From the NCBI GenBank assembly GCA_026418055.1, contig JAOACB010000025.1:1-35177 (forward strand): a stretch of DNA of 35,177 nucleotides. The letters are read 5' to 3'. Origin of the DNA: Fimbriimonadales bacterium. GTDB taxonomy: Bacteria > Armatimonadota > Fimbriimonadia > Fimbriimonadales > Fimbriimonadaceae. The position numbers and the translations under genes were made by a program. Below are positions 23,844 through 31,246 of the stretch, in pieces (position 1 is the first letter of the stretch; every line of letters starts with the position of its first letter). The notes below the pieces were generated by a model that saw only the letters and a list, made by a program, of their open reading frames with translations, had not been told where the DNA came from and made no database searches.

Positions 23844-23888
23844 GCCGGCAGGCCTGCCTCCTGTGGGAGGCAGGCCTGCCGGCTTTCC
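23844..23888 (+). terminator. 18-bp-stem hairpin ending the HD-GYP/PilZ unit
   Basis: Arms 23844-23861 and 23866-23883 are perfect complements around a 4-base loop, followed by TTTCC. Each arm contains the 12-base palindrome GGCAGGCCTGCC, so the arms can also fold on themselves. It may be a terminator or a copy of a dispersed palindromic repeat. Confidence 0.7.
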
Positions 23889-23967
23889 TAGGGAGCTGGC
23901 CCTCGCGGCCGCACCGCCCACGTCGGATCCTCGGAGGCTCCGGTCCCTGAACCGACGCAAAAGCGAA

Positions 23968-23991
23968 GGGGCCCGCAGTGCAGCGGGCCCC
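23968..23991 (-). terminator. Terminator of the A-type Fe-S carrier gene
   Basis: A perfect 9-bp GC stem with 6-base loop lies 30 bases beyond the minus-strand stop at 24021. On the minus strand it is followed by TTCGCTTTTG, a modest T-rich run. Confidence 0.6.
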
Positions 23992-24020
23992 CCTGCTGGT
24001 GCGAACCTCGCGGATGAGAA

Positions 24021-24392
24021 CTAATGGCAGCCGCAGCTTCCGCAACCGCCTCCGGCGCCCTCCGCAGTCTGGAAGGAGCTCCCGCAACCGCAGGTGCTGA
24101 CGGCGTTGGGATTGTCGATCTTGAATCCTCCGCCCAACACGTCCTCCACGTAGTCCACCGAGCTGCCGTCCATGTACTGCAGACTCAGAGGATCGACGTA
24201 GATTCTGAGGCCGTCCTGCTCGAAGATCTTGTCCCCGGCCTCGGGCTCGCCGGTATCCAATGCCATTCCGTACGAAAGCCCAGAACAGCCGCCTCCGGCA
24301 ACCCACACGCGCAACGCGGCCGTTTCCTTGTTCTGTTCGGCCATCAGCTCCTTCAATTGGGACACGGCCTTCTCGGTCAAAATGATCGCCAC
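24021..24392 (-). CDS. A-type iron-sulfur carrier (IscA/ErpA/HesB family) with a Cys-rich tail
   Basis: A 123-residue cytoplasmic protein that holds an Fe-S cluster and delivers it to apo-proteins. The domain begins ILTEKAVSQLKELM, with the first ligand in VAGGGCSGLSYGM and the paired ligands in STCGCGSSF, as in IscA/ErpA. LDTGEPEAGDKIFEQDGLRIYVDPLSLQYMDGSSVDY is typical. The last 12 residues add GGGCGSCGCH, three more cysteines and a histidine beyond the usual end (C117, C120, C122, H123). It starts at GTG, with AGGAGG about 12 bases upstream; TACAGT may be the -10. It stands alone, divergent from the TetR gene and far from the cysteine desulfurase at 525. Confidence 0.93.
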   Translation of the reverse strand: MAIILTEKAVSQLKELMAEQNKETAALRVWVAGGGCSGLSYGMALDTGEPEAGDKIFEQDGLRIYVDPLSLQYMDGSSVDYVEDVLGGGFKIDNPNAVSTCGCGSSFQTAEGAGGGCGSCGCH

Positions 24393-24469
24393 GGATACTC
24401 TGTCTCCTCCTCAGACTGTACGTAGGATTTTGCCATACGACCGCTGAGGCCGACCGATCCGCCGCGAAG

Positions 24470-25096
24470 ATGGACCCAATGGACCACCCCCAGTCAGAGA
24501 ACAGCCACGAGCCGAGCGGGCTTTCGGCCCAACCCGAACCTTCGGGCAGAGAGCGCCTTCTCGATGCCGCGTCGAGGCTCTTCCGGGAAGGCTCGTTCCG
24601 GGACGTTTCGGTCGCCGACCTGACGAAGGCGGCTGGGGTTCAGGCTCCGACGCTGTACCACCACTTCCGCGACAAGGAGGGCCTGTACCTTGCCTGGGCC
24701 GAGCGCGCGCTGGTCGGTCTGAACGTGAGGATCCGCGAAGCCCTGGTGGGCAAGACTGGAACCAGAGAGTCGCTCGCCGCCATCGCCGCCGCCCTGCTGA
24801 CCCAGGACGAGCTCGATCTGACCGTGGTGCTGCGCGACGCGCGCCGCGAGGTGGGTGCCAAGGCGCAGGAACGCCTGTTGCAGCTGTATCTGGCCGCTGT
24901 GATCGAGCCGCTGGGATCGGTGCTGGTGCGGGGCGTCGAGAGGGGCAAGCTGCGACCCGAGCCGATCGCCAGGATGGCGCAGGCCTTCGTCTTCGGAGTT
25001 CTGAGCCTGCACGCGAGGCACTCCCTCGAGGCCGTCGAGCCGGAGGACGCCGCGGCGTGGTTCGCCAAGCGCTTTCTGAACGGATTTTCCTCGTAA
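24470..25096 (+). CDS. TetR-family transcriptional regulator
   Basis: A 208-residue DNA-binding regulator. After a polar N-terminal extension of about 25 residues, the helix-turn-helix domain spans about 27-75 (RLLDAASRLFREGSFRDVSVADLTKAAGVQAPTLYHHFRDKEGLY), a textbook TetR pattern. The rest is helical ligand-binding and dimer sequence without a recognisable subclass. It lies upstream of amt on the same strand with a 107-base gap that carries its own AT-rich promoter-like stretch, so co-transcription with amt is uncertain. The ligand is unknown. A TetR-type operator exists in this window at 1631, but I see no matching repeat beside this gene, so autoregulation is not evident. Confidence 0.92.
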   Translation: MDPMDHPQSENSHEPSGLSAQPEPSGRERLLDAASRLFREGSFRDVSVADLTKAAGVQAPTLYHHFRDKEGLYLAWAERALVGLNVRIREALVGKTGTRESLAAIAAALLTQDELDLTVVLRDARREVGAKAQERLLQLYLAAVIEPLGSVLVRGVERGKLRPEPIARMAQAFVFGVLSLHARHSLEAVEPEDAAAWFAKRFLNGFSS

Positions 25097-25107
25097 GGGT
25101 CCCACGT

Positions 25108-25140
25108 TTTCCGTTAAAGTGTCGTAAATTACCTTTCAAG
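25108..25140 (+). promoter_or_regulatory. AT-rich promoter-like stretch before amt
   Basis: The sequence around TTTTCCGTTAAAGTG and TAAATTACC is the most AT-rich in this part of the window. TAAATT could serve as a -10, giving a leader of about 70 bases. I see no sigma-54 GG-N10-GC pair, so NtrC-type control of the common kind is not supported. Confidence 0.35.
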
Positions 25141-25203
25141 TCACGACGACGGGCGAACCGCAGAGCCGCGGCCAAAGACTGCTGAGGAGGGAATAGCACA
25201 TTG

Positions 25204-26496
25204 ATGAGGTCGCGGTTCACAGCCGCTGTCGCGGTTGCTCTCGCCTGTTCCCCTGCGTTCGCGCAGGGCGAAGCGTTCAATAGAGCCGACACCGCCTGGG
25301 TTGCGGTGTCCACGATTCTCGTTCTCCTGATGACGCCGGCTCTCTCGTTGTTCTACGGAGGTTTGGTGCGTCGCCAGAACGTGCTCAGCACGATGCTGCA
25401 CAGCTTCATGCTGATGGGCATCGGTTCGATCGTGTGGCTGGTCCTGGGCTTCACGCTCGCCTTCGGAAAGTCGAACGGGTGGCTGGGTGGATTCGACTAC
25501 CTGTTCGGTCAGAACCTCTCGAGCACCCAGCCCTATGGGACCCAGACCATCCCGGCCATGCTGTTCTTCCTGTTCCAGATGATGTTCGCCGTGATCACTC
25601 CGGCGCTCATCTCCGGGGCGGTGGCCGAGAGGATGAAGTTCGGGGCGTACGTCCTGTTCGTCACCCTTTGGTTGATCCTGGTCTACTCGCCGGTGGCTGG
25701 CTGGGTCTGGAACTCCGACGGATGGCTGTTCAAGCTGGGAGCCTTGGACTTTGCGGGAGGCACCGTGGTGCACCTTGCCAGCGGCGTGGCGGCGCTGGCC
25801 GCCAGCATCGCTCTGGGCAAGCGCCGGGCTTTGACGCATGGGGAGCCGATCCTGCCGAACAACCTCACCATGACGCTGCTGGGTGCGGGCCTGCTGTGGA
25901 TCGGATGGATCGGCTTCAACGCGGGCTCCGCGCTCGCCATCGACGGCATCTCGATGGTGGCGTTCACGGCGACGCAGATCGGCGCCGCGGCCGGGTTGCT
26001 CGGCTGGTTGCTCTGCGAGAAGATCCGGACCGGGAAGCCGACGGCGCTGGGCGCCGCTTCGGGCTTGGTGGCGGGCTTGGTCGGCGTGACGCCGGCCGCG
26101 GGCTTCGTCACTGCGGGCGGTGCGCTGATCATCGGTCTGGCCGCCGGAGTGCTCTGTTGTCTGGCCGTCACGTGGAAGAACCGCCTCGGCTATGACGACG
26201 CGCTCGACGTGGTCGGCGTGCACGGCGTGGGAGGCGCGCTGGGTGCGATCCTGACCGGCGTTCTGGCTTCGCCTTTGGCGAACCCCTTGGTGAACGACGC
26301 GCTGGCCAAAGGCCGCATGGGTCTCGTGACGAGCCAGGTCATCGGCGTGGTCGCCGTCGGCATCTACTCTTTCGTTCTGACCTTCGTGATCCTGAAGATT
26401 GTGGGAGCGGTCTCGGGCGGTCTCCGAGCCGAGCCGGAGGGAGAGGACACGGGCTTGGACCTCGCGTTGCACGGCGAGTCCGGCTACAACCTGTGA
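25204..26496 (+). CDS. amt: Ammonium transporter (Amt family)
   Basis: A 430-residue channel protein of the cytoplasmic membrane that takes up ammonium. A signal peptide (about 1-21, ending PAFAQG) precedes eleven hydrophobic segments, as in proteins where the N-terminus is cleaved. Family marks are FYGGLVRRQNVLSTM, GTVVHLASGVAAL with the first pore histidine, IGWIGFNAGSAL, and DVVGVHGVGGALGAI with the second pore histidine. ATG 25204 follows AGGAGG by 13 bases; an in-frame TTG at 25201 is a slightly better-spaced alternative. The PII gene follows 16 bases later, the standard amt-glnK pair in which PII blocks the pore when nitrogen is ample. Confidence 0.97.
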   Translation: MRSRFTAAVAVALACSPAFAQGEAFNRADTAWVAVSTILVLLMTPALSLFYGGLVRRQNVLSTMLHSFMLMGIGSIVWLVLGFTLAFGKSNGWLGGFDYLFGQNLSSTQPYGTQTIPAMLFFLFQMMFAVITPALISGAVAERMKFGAYVLFVTLWLILVYSPVAGWVWNSDGWLFKLGALDFAGGTVVHLASGVAALAASIALGKRRALTHGEPILPNNLTMTLLGAGLLWIGWIGFNAGSALAIDGISMVAFTATQIGAAAGLLGWLLCEKIRTGKPTALGAASGLVAGLVGVTPAAGFVTAGGALIIGLAAGVLCCLAVTWKNRLGYDDALDVVGVHGVGGALGAILTGVLASPLANPLVNDALAKGRMGLVTSQVIGVVAVGIYSFVLTFVILKIVGAVSGGLRAEPEGEDTGLDLALHGESGYNL

Positions 26497-26512
26497 GGAG
26501 CGTTCTACAACC

Positions 26513-26851
26513 ATGGTGAAGATCGAAGCGTTGATCCGGCCGCAGCGGCTGGAGGAAGTTCAGGAGGCTTTGCGGGAGCTGTCGGTGGGCGGCATGACCG
26601 TCACGGAGGTGCGGGGGATGGGGCACCAGAGGGGCGTGACGCACACGTACCGCGGCTCCACCTACACGGTGAACCTCGTGCCGAAGCTCAAGCTCGAGAT
26701 CGTGGTGCCGAAGGAGCGCGTCGACGAGGTTGTGGAGGCCATCGTGCAGGCCGCCAAGACCGGCGAGGTTGGGGACGGCAAGGTGTTCCTCATTCCCGTG
26801 GACGGAGCGGTGCGCATCCGCACGGGCGAGAGGGACGTCGCCGCACTGTGA
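26513..26851 (+). CDS. glnK: Nitrogen regulatory protein PII (GlnB/GlnK)
   Basis: A 112-residue trimeric signal protein. It binds ATP/ADP and 2-oxoglutarate and, given its neighbour, should gate Amt. MVKIEALIRPQRLEEVQEAL opens the fold. The T-loop runs VRGMGHQRGVTHTYRGSTYTVNLVPK, with the modifiable tyrosine kept in RGSTY. GDGKVFLIPVDGAVRIRTGERD is the C-terminal nucleotide-binding signature. The start is set by GAGGAG about 12 bases before ATG and by normal length. GlnB and GlnK cannot be told apart by sequence here; the symbol rests on linkage to amt. Confidence 0.95.
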   Translation: MVKIEALIRPQRLEEVQEALRELSVGGMTVTEVRGMGHQRGVTHTYRGSTYTVNLVPKLKLEIVVPKERVDEVVEAIVQAAKTGEVGDGKVFLIPVDGAVRIRTGERDVAAL

Positions 26852-26885
26852 CGGGACCGGCTTGCCGCCACGCTTTCGGCAGGTT

Positions 26886-26891
26886 CACAAT
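26886..26891 (+). promoter_or_regulatory. Possible -10 element (CACAAT) for the ferredoxin gene
   Basis: CACAAT lies 23 bases before the chosen GTG start, with GAGGTGA between them as ribosome site. No -35 is obvious, so this is suggestive only. Confidence 0.25.
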
Positions 26892-26914
26892 GCGAGCATG
26901 AGAGGTGAGTGCCT

Positions 26915-27166
26915 GTGCCGTATGTGATCACCGAACCTTGCATCGGCGTGAAGGACACGGCCTGTCAGGCGGTGTGTCCCGTGGACTGCATCTACGACGT
27001 TGGCGAGATGCTGGTGATCAACCCCGACGAGTGCATCGACTGCGGCCTCTGCGAGCCGGAGTGCCCGGTGAGCGCGATCTTCGTGGACACCGACGTTCCG
27101 GAGCAGTGGAAGGCCTTCATCGAACGCAACGCCGTCGAGGGGCGCAAGGCCGCCGAGAGCAAGTGA
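26915..27166 (+). CDS. 7Fe (3Fe-4S/4Fe-4S) ferredoxin
   Basis: An 83-residue low-potential electron carrier of the cytoplasm. The N-terminus [27 protein letters not shown] gives the first cluster set (C, x7, C, x3, CP spacing of a 3Fe-4S site), and [12 protein letters not shown] the 4Fe-4S set. The C-terminal helix ([11 protein letters not shown]) is typical of FdxA-like proteins in Actinobacteria, Thermus and relatives. GTG 26915 is preferred over GTG 26909 because GAGGTGA (26902-26908) then has normal spacing and because family members begin with this tyrosine-valine stretch. It is closed by a strong hairpin. Partner oxidoreductases are not in the window. Confidence 0.94.
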   Translation: MPYVITEPCIGVKDTACQAVCPVDCIYDVGEMLVINPDECIDCGLCEPECPVSAIFVDTDVPEQWKAFIERNAVEGRKAAESK

Positions 27167-27190
27167 CGGAGCCTTCCGAAGCGTGGAGGC

Positions 27191-27218
27191 GCGGGGCGGG
27201 CCACCAGGCCCGCCCCGC
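27191..27218 (+). terminator. Hairpin after the ferredoxin gene
   Basis: A perfect 12-bp GC stem (27191-27202 and 27207-27218, loop ACCA) begins 25 bases after the ferredoxin stop. Only CTTG follows, so the T tract is weak; a second hairpin with TTTT comes 35 bases later. Confidence 0.6.
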
Positions 27219-27252
27219 CTTGCCGTAGATGGGCCGTGCTCTCAGGATCCAC

Positions 27253-27272
27253 CCGGCAACGATGCCGGTTTT
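27253..27272 (+). terminator. Second intrinsic terminator between ferredoxin and lon
   Basis: CCGGCA-ACGA-TGCCGG followed directly by TTTT forms a compact rho-independent terminator 54 bases before the chosen lon start. With the preceding hairpin it isolates lon from upstream transcription. Confidence 0.6.
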
Positions 27273-27325
27273 CCCGTGTCGCGGCGGCGAACTCCGCGAA
27301 GCGGTGGTATCACGAGGTTGTGGCC

Positions 27326-29662
27326 GTGGCCGAACCGGGGAGAGCAACGGTGGCGACGGAACGTCGGAGGTATCCCGTCGTTCCGGTCCGCGACGCCGTG
27401 TACTTCCCGGGGCTGATCCACGCGCTGCACGTCGCCCGCTCGGCCTCGCGGCAGTCCCTCGAGCGCGCCCTCGAGGCCGGCCGCAGGATCGTGTGCGTGC
27501 TGCAGCGCAACCCTTCCGTGGAGGATCCGGAGCCTGAGGATCTCAGTCCGATCGGCACGCTGTGCGAGCTGCTCAGCGCCACGCGATTGCCCGACGGAAC
27601 GTACCGCGTGGCGCTCCGCGGGCTGGCGCGCGGTCGGATCGGGAGGCCGGCTCGCCGGCATGCGGGCTGGACCGCAGAGTTCGTCGCTCTTCCGGACCCG
27701 ATCGCGGCCACCGAGCGCGAGGAGGCTCTGGCCCGTGAGGTGCTGGAGGGGTTCTCGAGGCTGGTGGAGGAGGGCGGGCGCATCCCCCCGGAGTCGTTGG
27801 CCGCGGCTTCGGTGCAGGAATGCCCCAGCCGCCTGGGCTGGGTCGTGGCGCACCACCTGCCGCTCAAGGCTATCGAGAAGCAGGCGGTCTTGGAGTCGGA
27901 GAGCCTGTCGGAGAGGCTGGAGGCGGTTCTGCGGCTCATCCTGCGGGAGCAGCGGGTGCTGGCCTGTCGCTCGGAGATTTGGGACAGCATCCGCAAGGAG
28001 GCCACCGAGAGCCAGCGCGAGGCGATGCTCCGGGAGCAGCTCCGGGCCGTCCAAGAGCAGCTCCGCAGGATCGATGGGAGGCTCGACCCGCTCGAGGAGC
28101 TCCGCCGCTCGTTCGCAGACGAGGCCTATCCCGAGGCCGTCCGACGTCGGGCTGAAGAGGAGTTGGCGCGGCTCGAGCGGACGGGCGCCTTCACTCCGGA
28201 GGGATCCGCGTCGATCGGCTACCTCGAGTGGCTGCGCGCGCTGCCTTGGACGCGCAAGGCGCCGGCCCCACCGAGCCTACCGCAGGTTCGGGCGACGTTG
28301 GACGCGAGGCACTACGGGCTGGAGCGGCCGAAGCGCAGGGTGATCGAGCAGCTGGCGGTTCTGAGGCTCCGTCCCGATGCTCAGGGTCCTGTGCTCTGCT
28401 TCGTCGGTCCTCCGGGCGTGGGCAAGACCAGCCTAGCCCGAGCCGTGGCCGAAGCCATGGGCCGGCCGTTCGTTTCGGTGGCGCTCGGGGGCGTGCGGGA
28501 CGACGCGGAGATCCGTGGCCATCGCCGGACCTACGTGGGAGCCATGCCCGGGCGCATCGTGCAGGGCTTGCGCAACGCGGGCGTTCGCAATCCGGTGGTG
28601 TTGCTGGACGAGCTCGACAAGCTCGGTTTGGACGGAAGGGGAGACCCGGCTGGGGCTCTGCTGGAGGTGCTCGACCCGGCGCAGAACGGCGCGTTCCTCG
28701 ACCTTTACGTCGACCTCCCGATCGACCTGAGCGGGGCGTTCTTCATCGTCACGGCCAACCACGTCGAGAACCTCCCTAGGGCCCTGCGCGATCGGCTGGA
28801 GCCTGTGGAGTTCGAGAGCTACACTCCGGAGGAGCGGCTCGCCATGGCCCGGTCCCACTTGGTGCCGAAGGCGCTCGCCGAGGCTGGCCTGTCTCCGGAC
28901 GCGGCGTCCTGGAGCGAGGAGGCGATCCGGTGCGCCGTGGAGGAGTTCGAACCGGAGCCGGGGGTGCGTTCGCTGTATCGTCGGATCGCCGCCGTGTGCC
29001 GATGGGCCGCGCTGCAACTGGTCGAGACGGGCCGGACGAGCCGCATCGGGCGTCGCGAGGTGCTCCAGGTCGTCGGCGCCGAGGAAGACCCGCTGCAGAG
29101 GAGCTGGCAGGGCGACCTGGTGGGAGTGGCGAACGCCTTGGTGGTGTCGGAACTCGGCGGGGCGGTGTTGCCGATCGAGGTGGCGCTCGTGGAGGCTTCC
29201 GGCGCCTCGCCGAGCCTCTCGCTGACGGGCAATCTCGGCTCCATCATGCGCGAGAGCGCCCAGACGGCGTTCACGTACGTGCGCAGCATCCGCGGCAGAC
29301 TCGGCATTGCGCATCCGCTCCAGATGGACGTGCACGTGCACGCCCAGGAGGGCGGCGTGCCAAAGGATGGCCCGAGCGCGGGACTCGCCATCGCCGTGGC
29401 CCTGGCCTCGGCGTGGACCGGTCGACAAGTGCCCGCCGATACGGCCTGGACCGGAGAGCTGACTTTGAGGGGTCGGGTGTTGCCGGTCGGGGGCCTGAGG
29501 GAGAAGCTGCTGGCTGTGCAGAGGGCGGGGCTGCGCCGAGCGGTGGTGCCGGAGGGAAACCGGGCTCAGGTCGAACGGTTGCCAGAGAGCCTGCTCGCGG
29601 CGTTGGAGATCGTGTGCGTCAGCGACGCCTCGCAGGCCATAAAGCTGCTTCTCGAAGGCTGA
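27326..29662 (+). CDS. lon: ATP-dependent protease Lon
   Basis: A 778-residue soluble AAA+ protease that unfolds and degrades damaged and regulatory proteins. The N-terminal substrate domain opens RRYPVVPVRDAVYFPG, followed by a long coiled-coil. The ATPase has Walker A GPPGVGKT (from residue 361) and Walker B VVLLDELDKL. The protease domain has GELTLRGRVLPVGG and the Ser-Lys dyad S684 (KDGPSAG) and K727 (REKLLAV). Their spacing of 43 equals that of E. coli Lon (S679/K722). GTG 27326 has GAGG 8 bases upstream; GTG 27350, with GGGGAG 7 bases upstream, is an equal alternative and only 8 residues shorter. It sits upstream of envelope genes and, further on, a proteasome-like subunit. Confidence 0.95.
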   Translation: MAEPGRATVATERRRYPVVPVRDAVYFPGLIHALHVARSASRQSLERALEAGRRIVCVLQRNPSVEDPEPEDLSPIGTLCELLSATRLPDGTYRVALRGLARGRIGRPARRHAGWTAEFVALPDPIAATEREEALAREVLEGFSRLVEEGGRIPPESLAAASVQECPSRLGWVVAHHLPLKAIEKQAVLESESLSERLEAVLRLILREQRVLACRSEIWDSIRKEATESQREAMLREQLRAVQEQLRRIDGRLDPLEELRRSFADEAYPEAVRRRAEEELARLERTGAFTPEGSASIGYLEWLRALPWTRKAPAPPSLPQVRATLDARHYGLERPKRRVIEQLAVLRLRPDAQGPVLCFVGPPGVGKTSLARAVAEAMGRPFVSVALGGVRDDAEIRGHRRTYVGAMPGRIVQGLRNAGVRNPVVLLDELDKLGLDGRGDPAGALLEVLDPAQNGAFLDLYVDLPIDLSGAFFIVTANHVENLPRALRDRLEPVEFESYTPEERLAMARSHLVPKALAEAGLSPDAASWSEEAIRCAVEEFEPEPGVRSLYRRIAAVCRWAALQLVETGRTSRIGRREVLQVVGAEEDPLQRSWQGDLVGVANALVVSELGGAVLPIEVALVEASGASPSLSLTGNLGSIMRESAQTAFTYVRSIRGRLGIAHPLQMDVHVHAQEGGVPKDGPSAGLAIAVALASAWTGRQVPADTAWTGELTLRGRVLPVGGLREKLLAVQRAGLRRAVVPEGNRAQVERLPESLLAALEIVCVSDASQAIKLLLEG

Positions 29663-29753
29663 GGGCCCATGGCGCATCTTTGGCGGAGTGGGGCGGGAAA
29701 GGCGAAACCTCCACCCGCCGCAACAGTCCAATGGACAGGAGCGTGAGTGGACG

Positions 29754-30326
29754 ATGAGGGGTTGGTTGAGAAAGGTGGCGGCCCTGGGAGCGCTGGCTTT
29801 CGCTACCGCCTTCGCCGACGTTCCAACGGAAACGATGCGGGTGGGCCAATCGGTTGCCGACGTCCTGTCTGCCGCGGCCGGGACCCAGCACGCGATCGTG
29901 GCCGAAGGCTTGCTGCGCGCTCCCTTGCAGAAGGACAATCTGGCTTCCGCCCTGCTGTATCCCACCGACGAGGTGGTGGTCGTGGCCCTGAAGGGATCGC
30001 AGGTGCGGCAGGCTTTCGAGCGAGCCGCTTCGCTGTATCCCCGCCCGAATCCCAGCTTCCTGTACACCGCGGGGTTCGAGGTGGTGGTCGACCCAACGAA
30101 GGAGCCGGGCGCCAGGATCGTCTCGGTGACCGCGGCGGGAGCCAAGCTGGAGGAGGACCGGACCTATGAGATCGCCATGCCGTCCTCCCTCGGTCGCGGC
30201 GGTCTGGGATACTTCAAGGTATGGGACAGGTCCAAGATCGTGCGCGCGGTGCCGGGAGTGACGGTCGAAGACGTTATGAAGGGAAAGCCCGTCGGATCCT
30301 CCGCGCCGCGCTGGTCGGAGCGCTGA
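29754..30326 (+). CDS. Exported stand-alone 5'-nucleotidase C-terminal domain protein
   Basis: A 190-residue protein with a signal peptide (MRGWLRKVAALGALAFATAFA) followed only by the domain normally found at the C-terminus of secreted 5'-nucleotidases/UshA: VVVVALKGSQVRQAFERA, then PSFLYTAGFEVVVDPTKEPGARIVSV, KLEEDRTYEIAMPSSLGRGGLGYFKVW. In UshA this domain binds the nucleotide base; the metal-bearing catalytic domain is absent, so it probably binds a nucleotide-like ligand or is a remnant. ATG 29754 is chosen because it opens the signal peptide; AGGAG lies about 12 bases upstream. Its last 106 bases overlap the next frame, and a GGGAAAG heptamer lies in the overlap. Confidence 0.75.
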   Translation: MRGWLRKVAALGALAFATAFADVPTETMRVGQSVADVLSAAAGTQHAIVAEGLLRAPLQKDNLASALLYPTDEVVVVALKGSQVRQAFERAASLYPRPNPSFLYTAGFEVVVDPTKEPGARIVSVTAAGAKLEEDRTYEIAMPSSLGRGGLGYFKVWDRSKIVRAVPGVTVEDVMKGKPVGSSAPRWSER

Positions 30327-31222
30327 TCGCCGGATCGGTCCCGGGTCTTGCGCAGGGATTGCCCGCCACGCTCTTCGACGAGCGGCTGGCGTGGGAACAC
30401 TTGCTCAAGCAGGTCTCCTTCGGTCCGAGAGTGCCCGGCACGGAGGCCCACCGGAAGTGCGCCGAGTGGCTGCTCGCGGAGCTGAGGAAGACCTGCGAGA
30501 ACGTGCGCTTCCAGCCCTTCGAGCACCGCTGGTCGGTGGACGGCAGAACCTACCGCATGGCGAACCTGCTCGCGGAGCAGAACTGGAAGGAGGCCAAGGT
30601 GCGCGTGGTGGTGCTGGCACACTGGGACACGAGGCCATACGCCGACCAAGACCCAGACCCTGCGAACCGCACCAAGCCCGTGCTGGGGGCCAACGATGGC
30701 GCGAGCGGGGTGGCGGTGATCCTCGAGCTCGCCCGCGTGCTGCAGGGCAGGCTGAAGGACGTCGGGGTGCTCTACCTGCTCACGGACGGGGAGGACCTCG
30801 GCCCCGACATCGGGGAAATGCTGCTGGGGGCGCGCCACTTCGCAAGGAACCTGCCGTCTCCGAGGCCGGACTACGGCATTCTGCTGGACATGGTGGGGGA
30901 CAAGGACCTCCGCATCCCGATGGAACGGTACTCCTTCCAGCAGGCGCCTTGGCTGTTGCGCGAGCTGTACGACCTCGCCGCCAGGGCCGGCATGGGAAGG
31001 ACGTTTCCCAAGGAGCTGGGGCAATGGATCATCGACGACCACGTGCCTCTCAATGAAGCCGGCATCCCCACCGTCGACCTGATCGACTTCACTTACCAGC
31101 CTTGGCACACCGTGCGGGACACGCCCGAGCAGTGTTCCCCCGCCTCGCTGGGCAAGGTGGGCCGGCTGATGGAGCTTTGGCTTCTGCGAGAGCCGGCCTA
31201 TCGCCCTCCCCGCAACCGGTAG
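30221..31222 (+). CDS. M28-family zinc enzyme, glutaminyl-peptide cyclotransferase-like, exported
   Basis: A 333-residue protein. The M28 fold carries AHWDTRPYAD (H134, D136), GANDGASG (D159), LTDGEDLG (E191/D192), LLDMVGDKDL (D223) and PWHTVRDTPEQCSP (H296). The LDMVGDKD and PWHT...D stretches are those of animal-type glutaminyl cyclases and their bacterial relatives, which cyclise N-terminal Gln to pyroglutamate; aminopeptidase activity is the alternative. A hydrophobic export segment (AALVGALIAGSVPGLAQG) lies at about 30-47. ATG 30221 is the only ordinary start before it, but gives an odd 29-residue charged leader and a 106-base overlap with the preceding gene. A -1 frameshift at 30281-30287, or a one-base sequence error after ATG 30276, would explain it better. 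Confidence 0.8.
   Translation: MGQVQDRARGAGSDGRRRYEGKARRILRAALVGALIAGSVPGLAQGLPATLFDERLAWEHLLKQVSFGPRVPGTEAHRKCAEWLLAELRKTCENVRFQPFEHRWSVDGRTYRMANLLAEQNWKEAKVRVVVLAHWDTRPYADQDPDPANRTKPVLGANDGASGVAVILELARVLQGRLKDVGVLYLLTDGEDLGPDIGEMLLGARHFARNLPSPRPDYGILLDMVGDKDLRIPMERYSFQQAPWLLRELYDLAARAGMGRTFPKELGQWIIDDHVPLNEAGIPTVDLIDFTYQPWHTVRDTPEQCSPASLGKVGRLMELWLLREPAYRPPRNR
30281..30287 (+). other. GGGAAAG heptamer in frame for -1 slippage
   Basis: In the 5'-nucleotidase-domain gene the codons read G-GGA-AAG, the classic X-XXY-YYZ form. A -1 slip moves the ribosome exactly into the M28 frame. It lies within the 106-base overlap of the two genes. This could be chance. Confidence 0.3.
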
Positions 31223-31246
31223 CCAGCCGCGGCGTAGGAAGAAATC

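Noticed and set aside
25097-25203. Sigma-54 promoter upstream of amt
   Set aside because: No GG-N10-GC element at suitable spacing was found.
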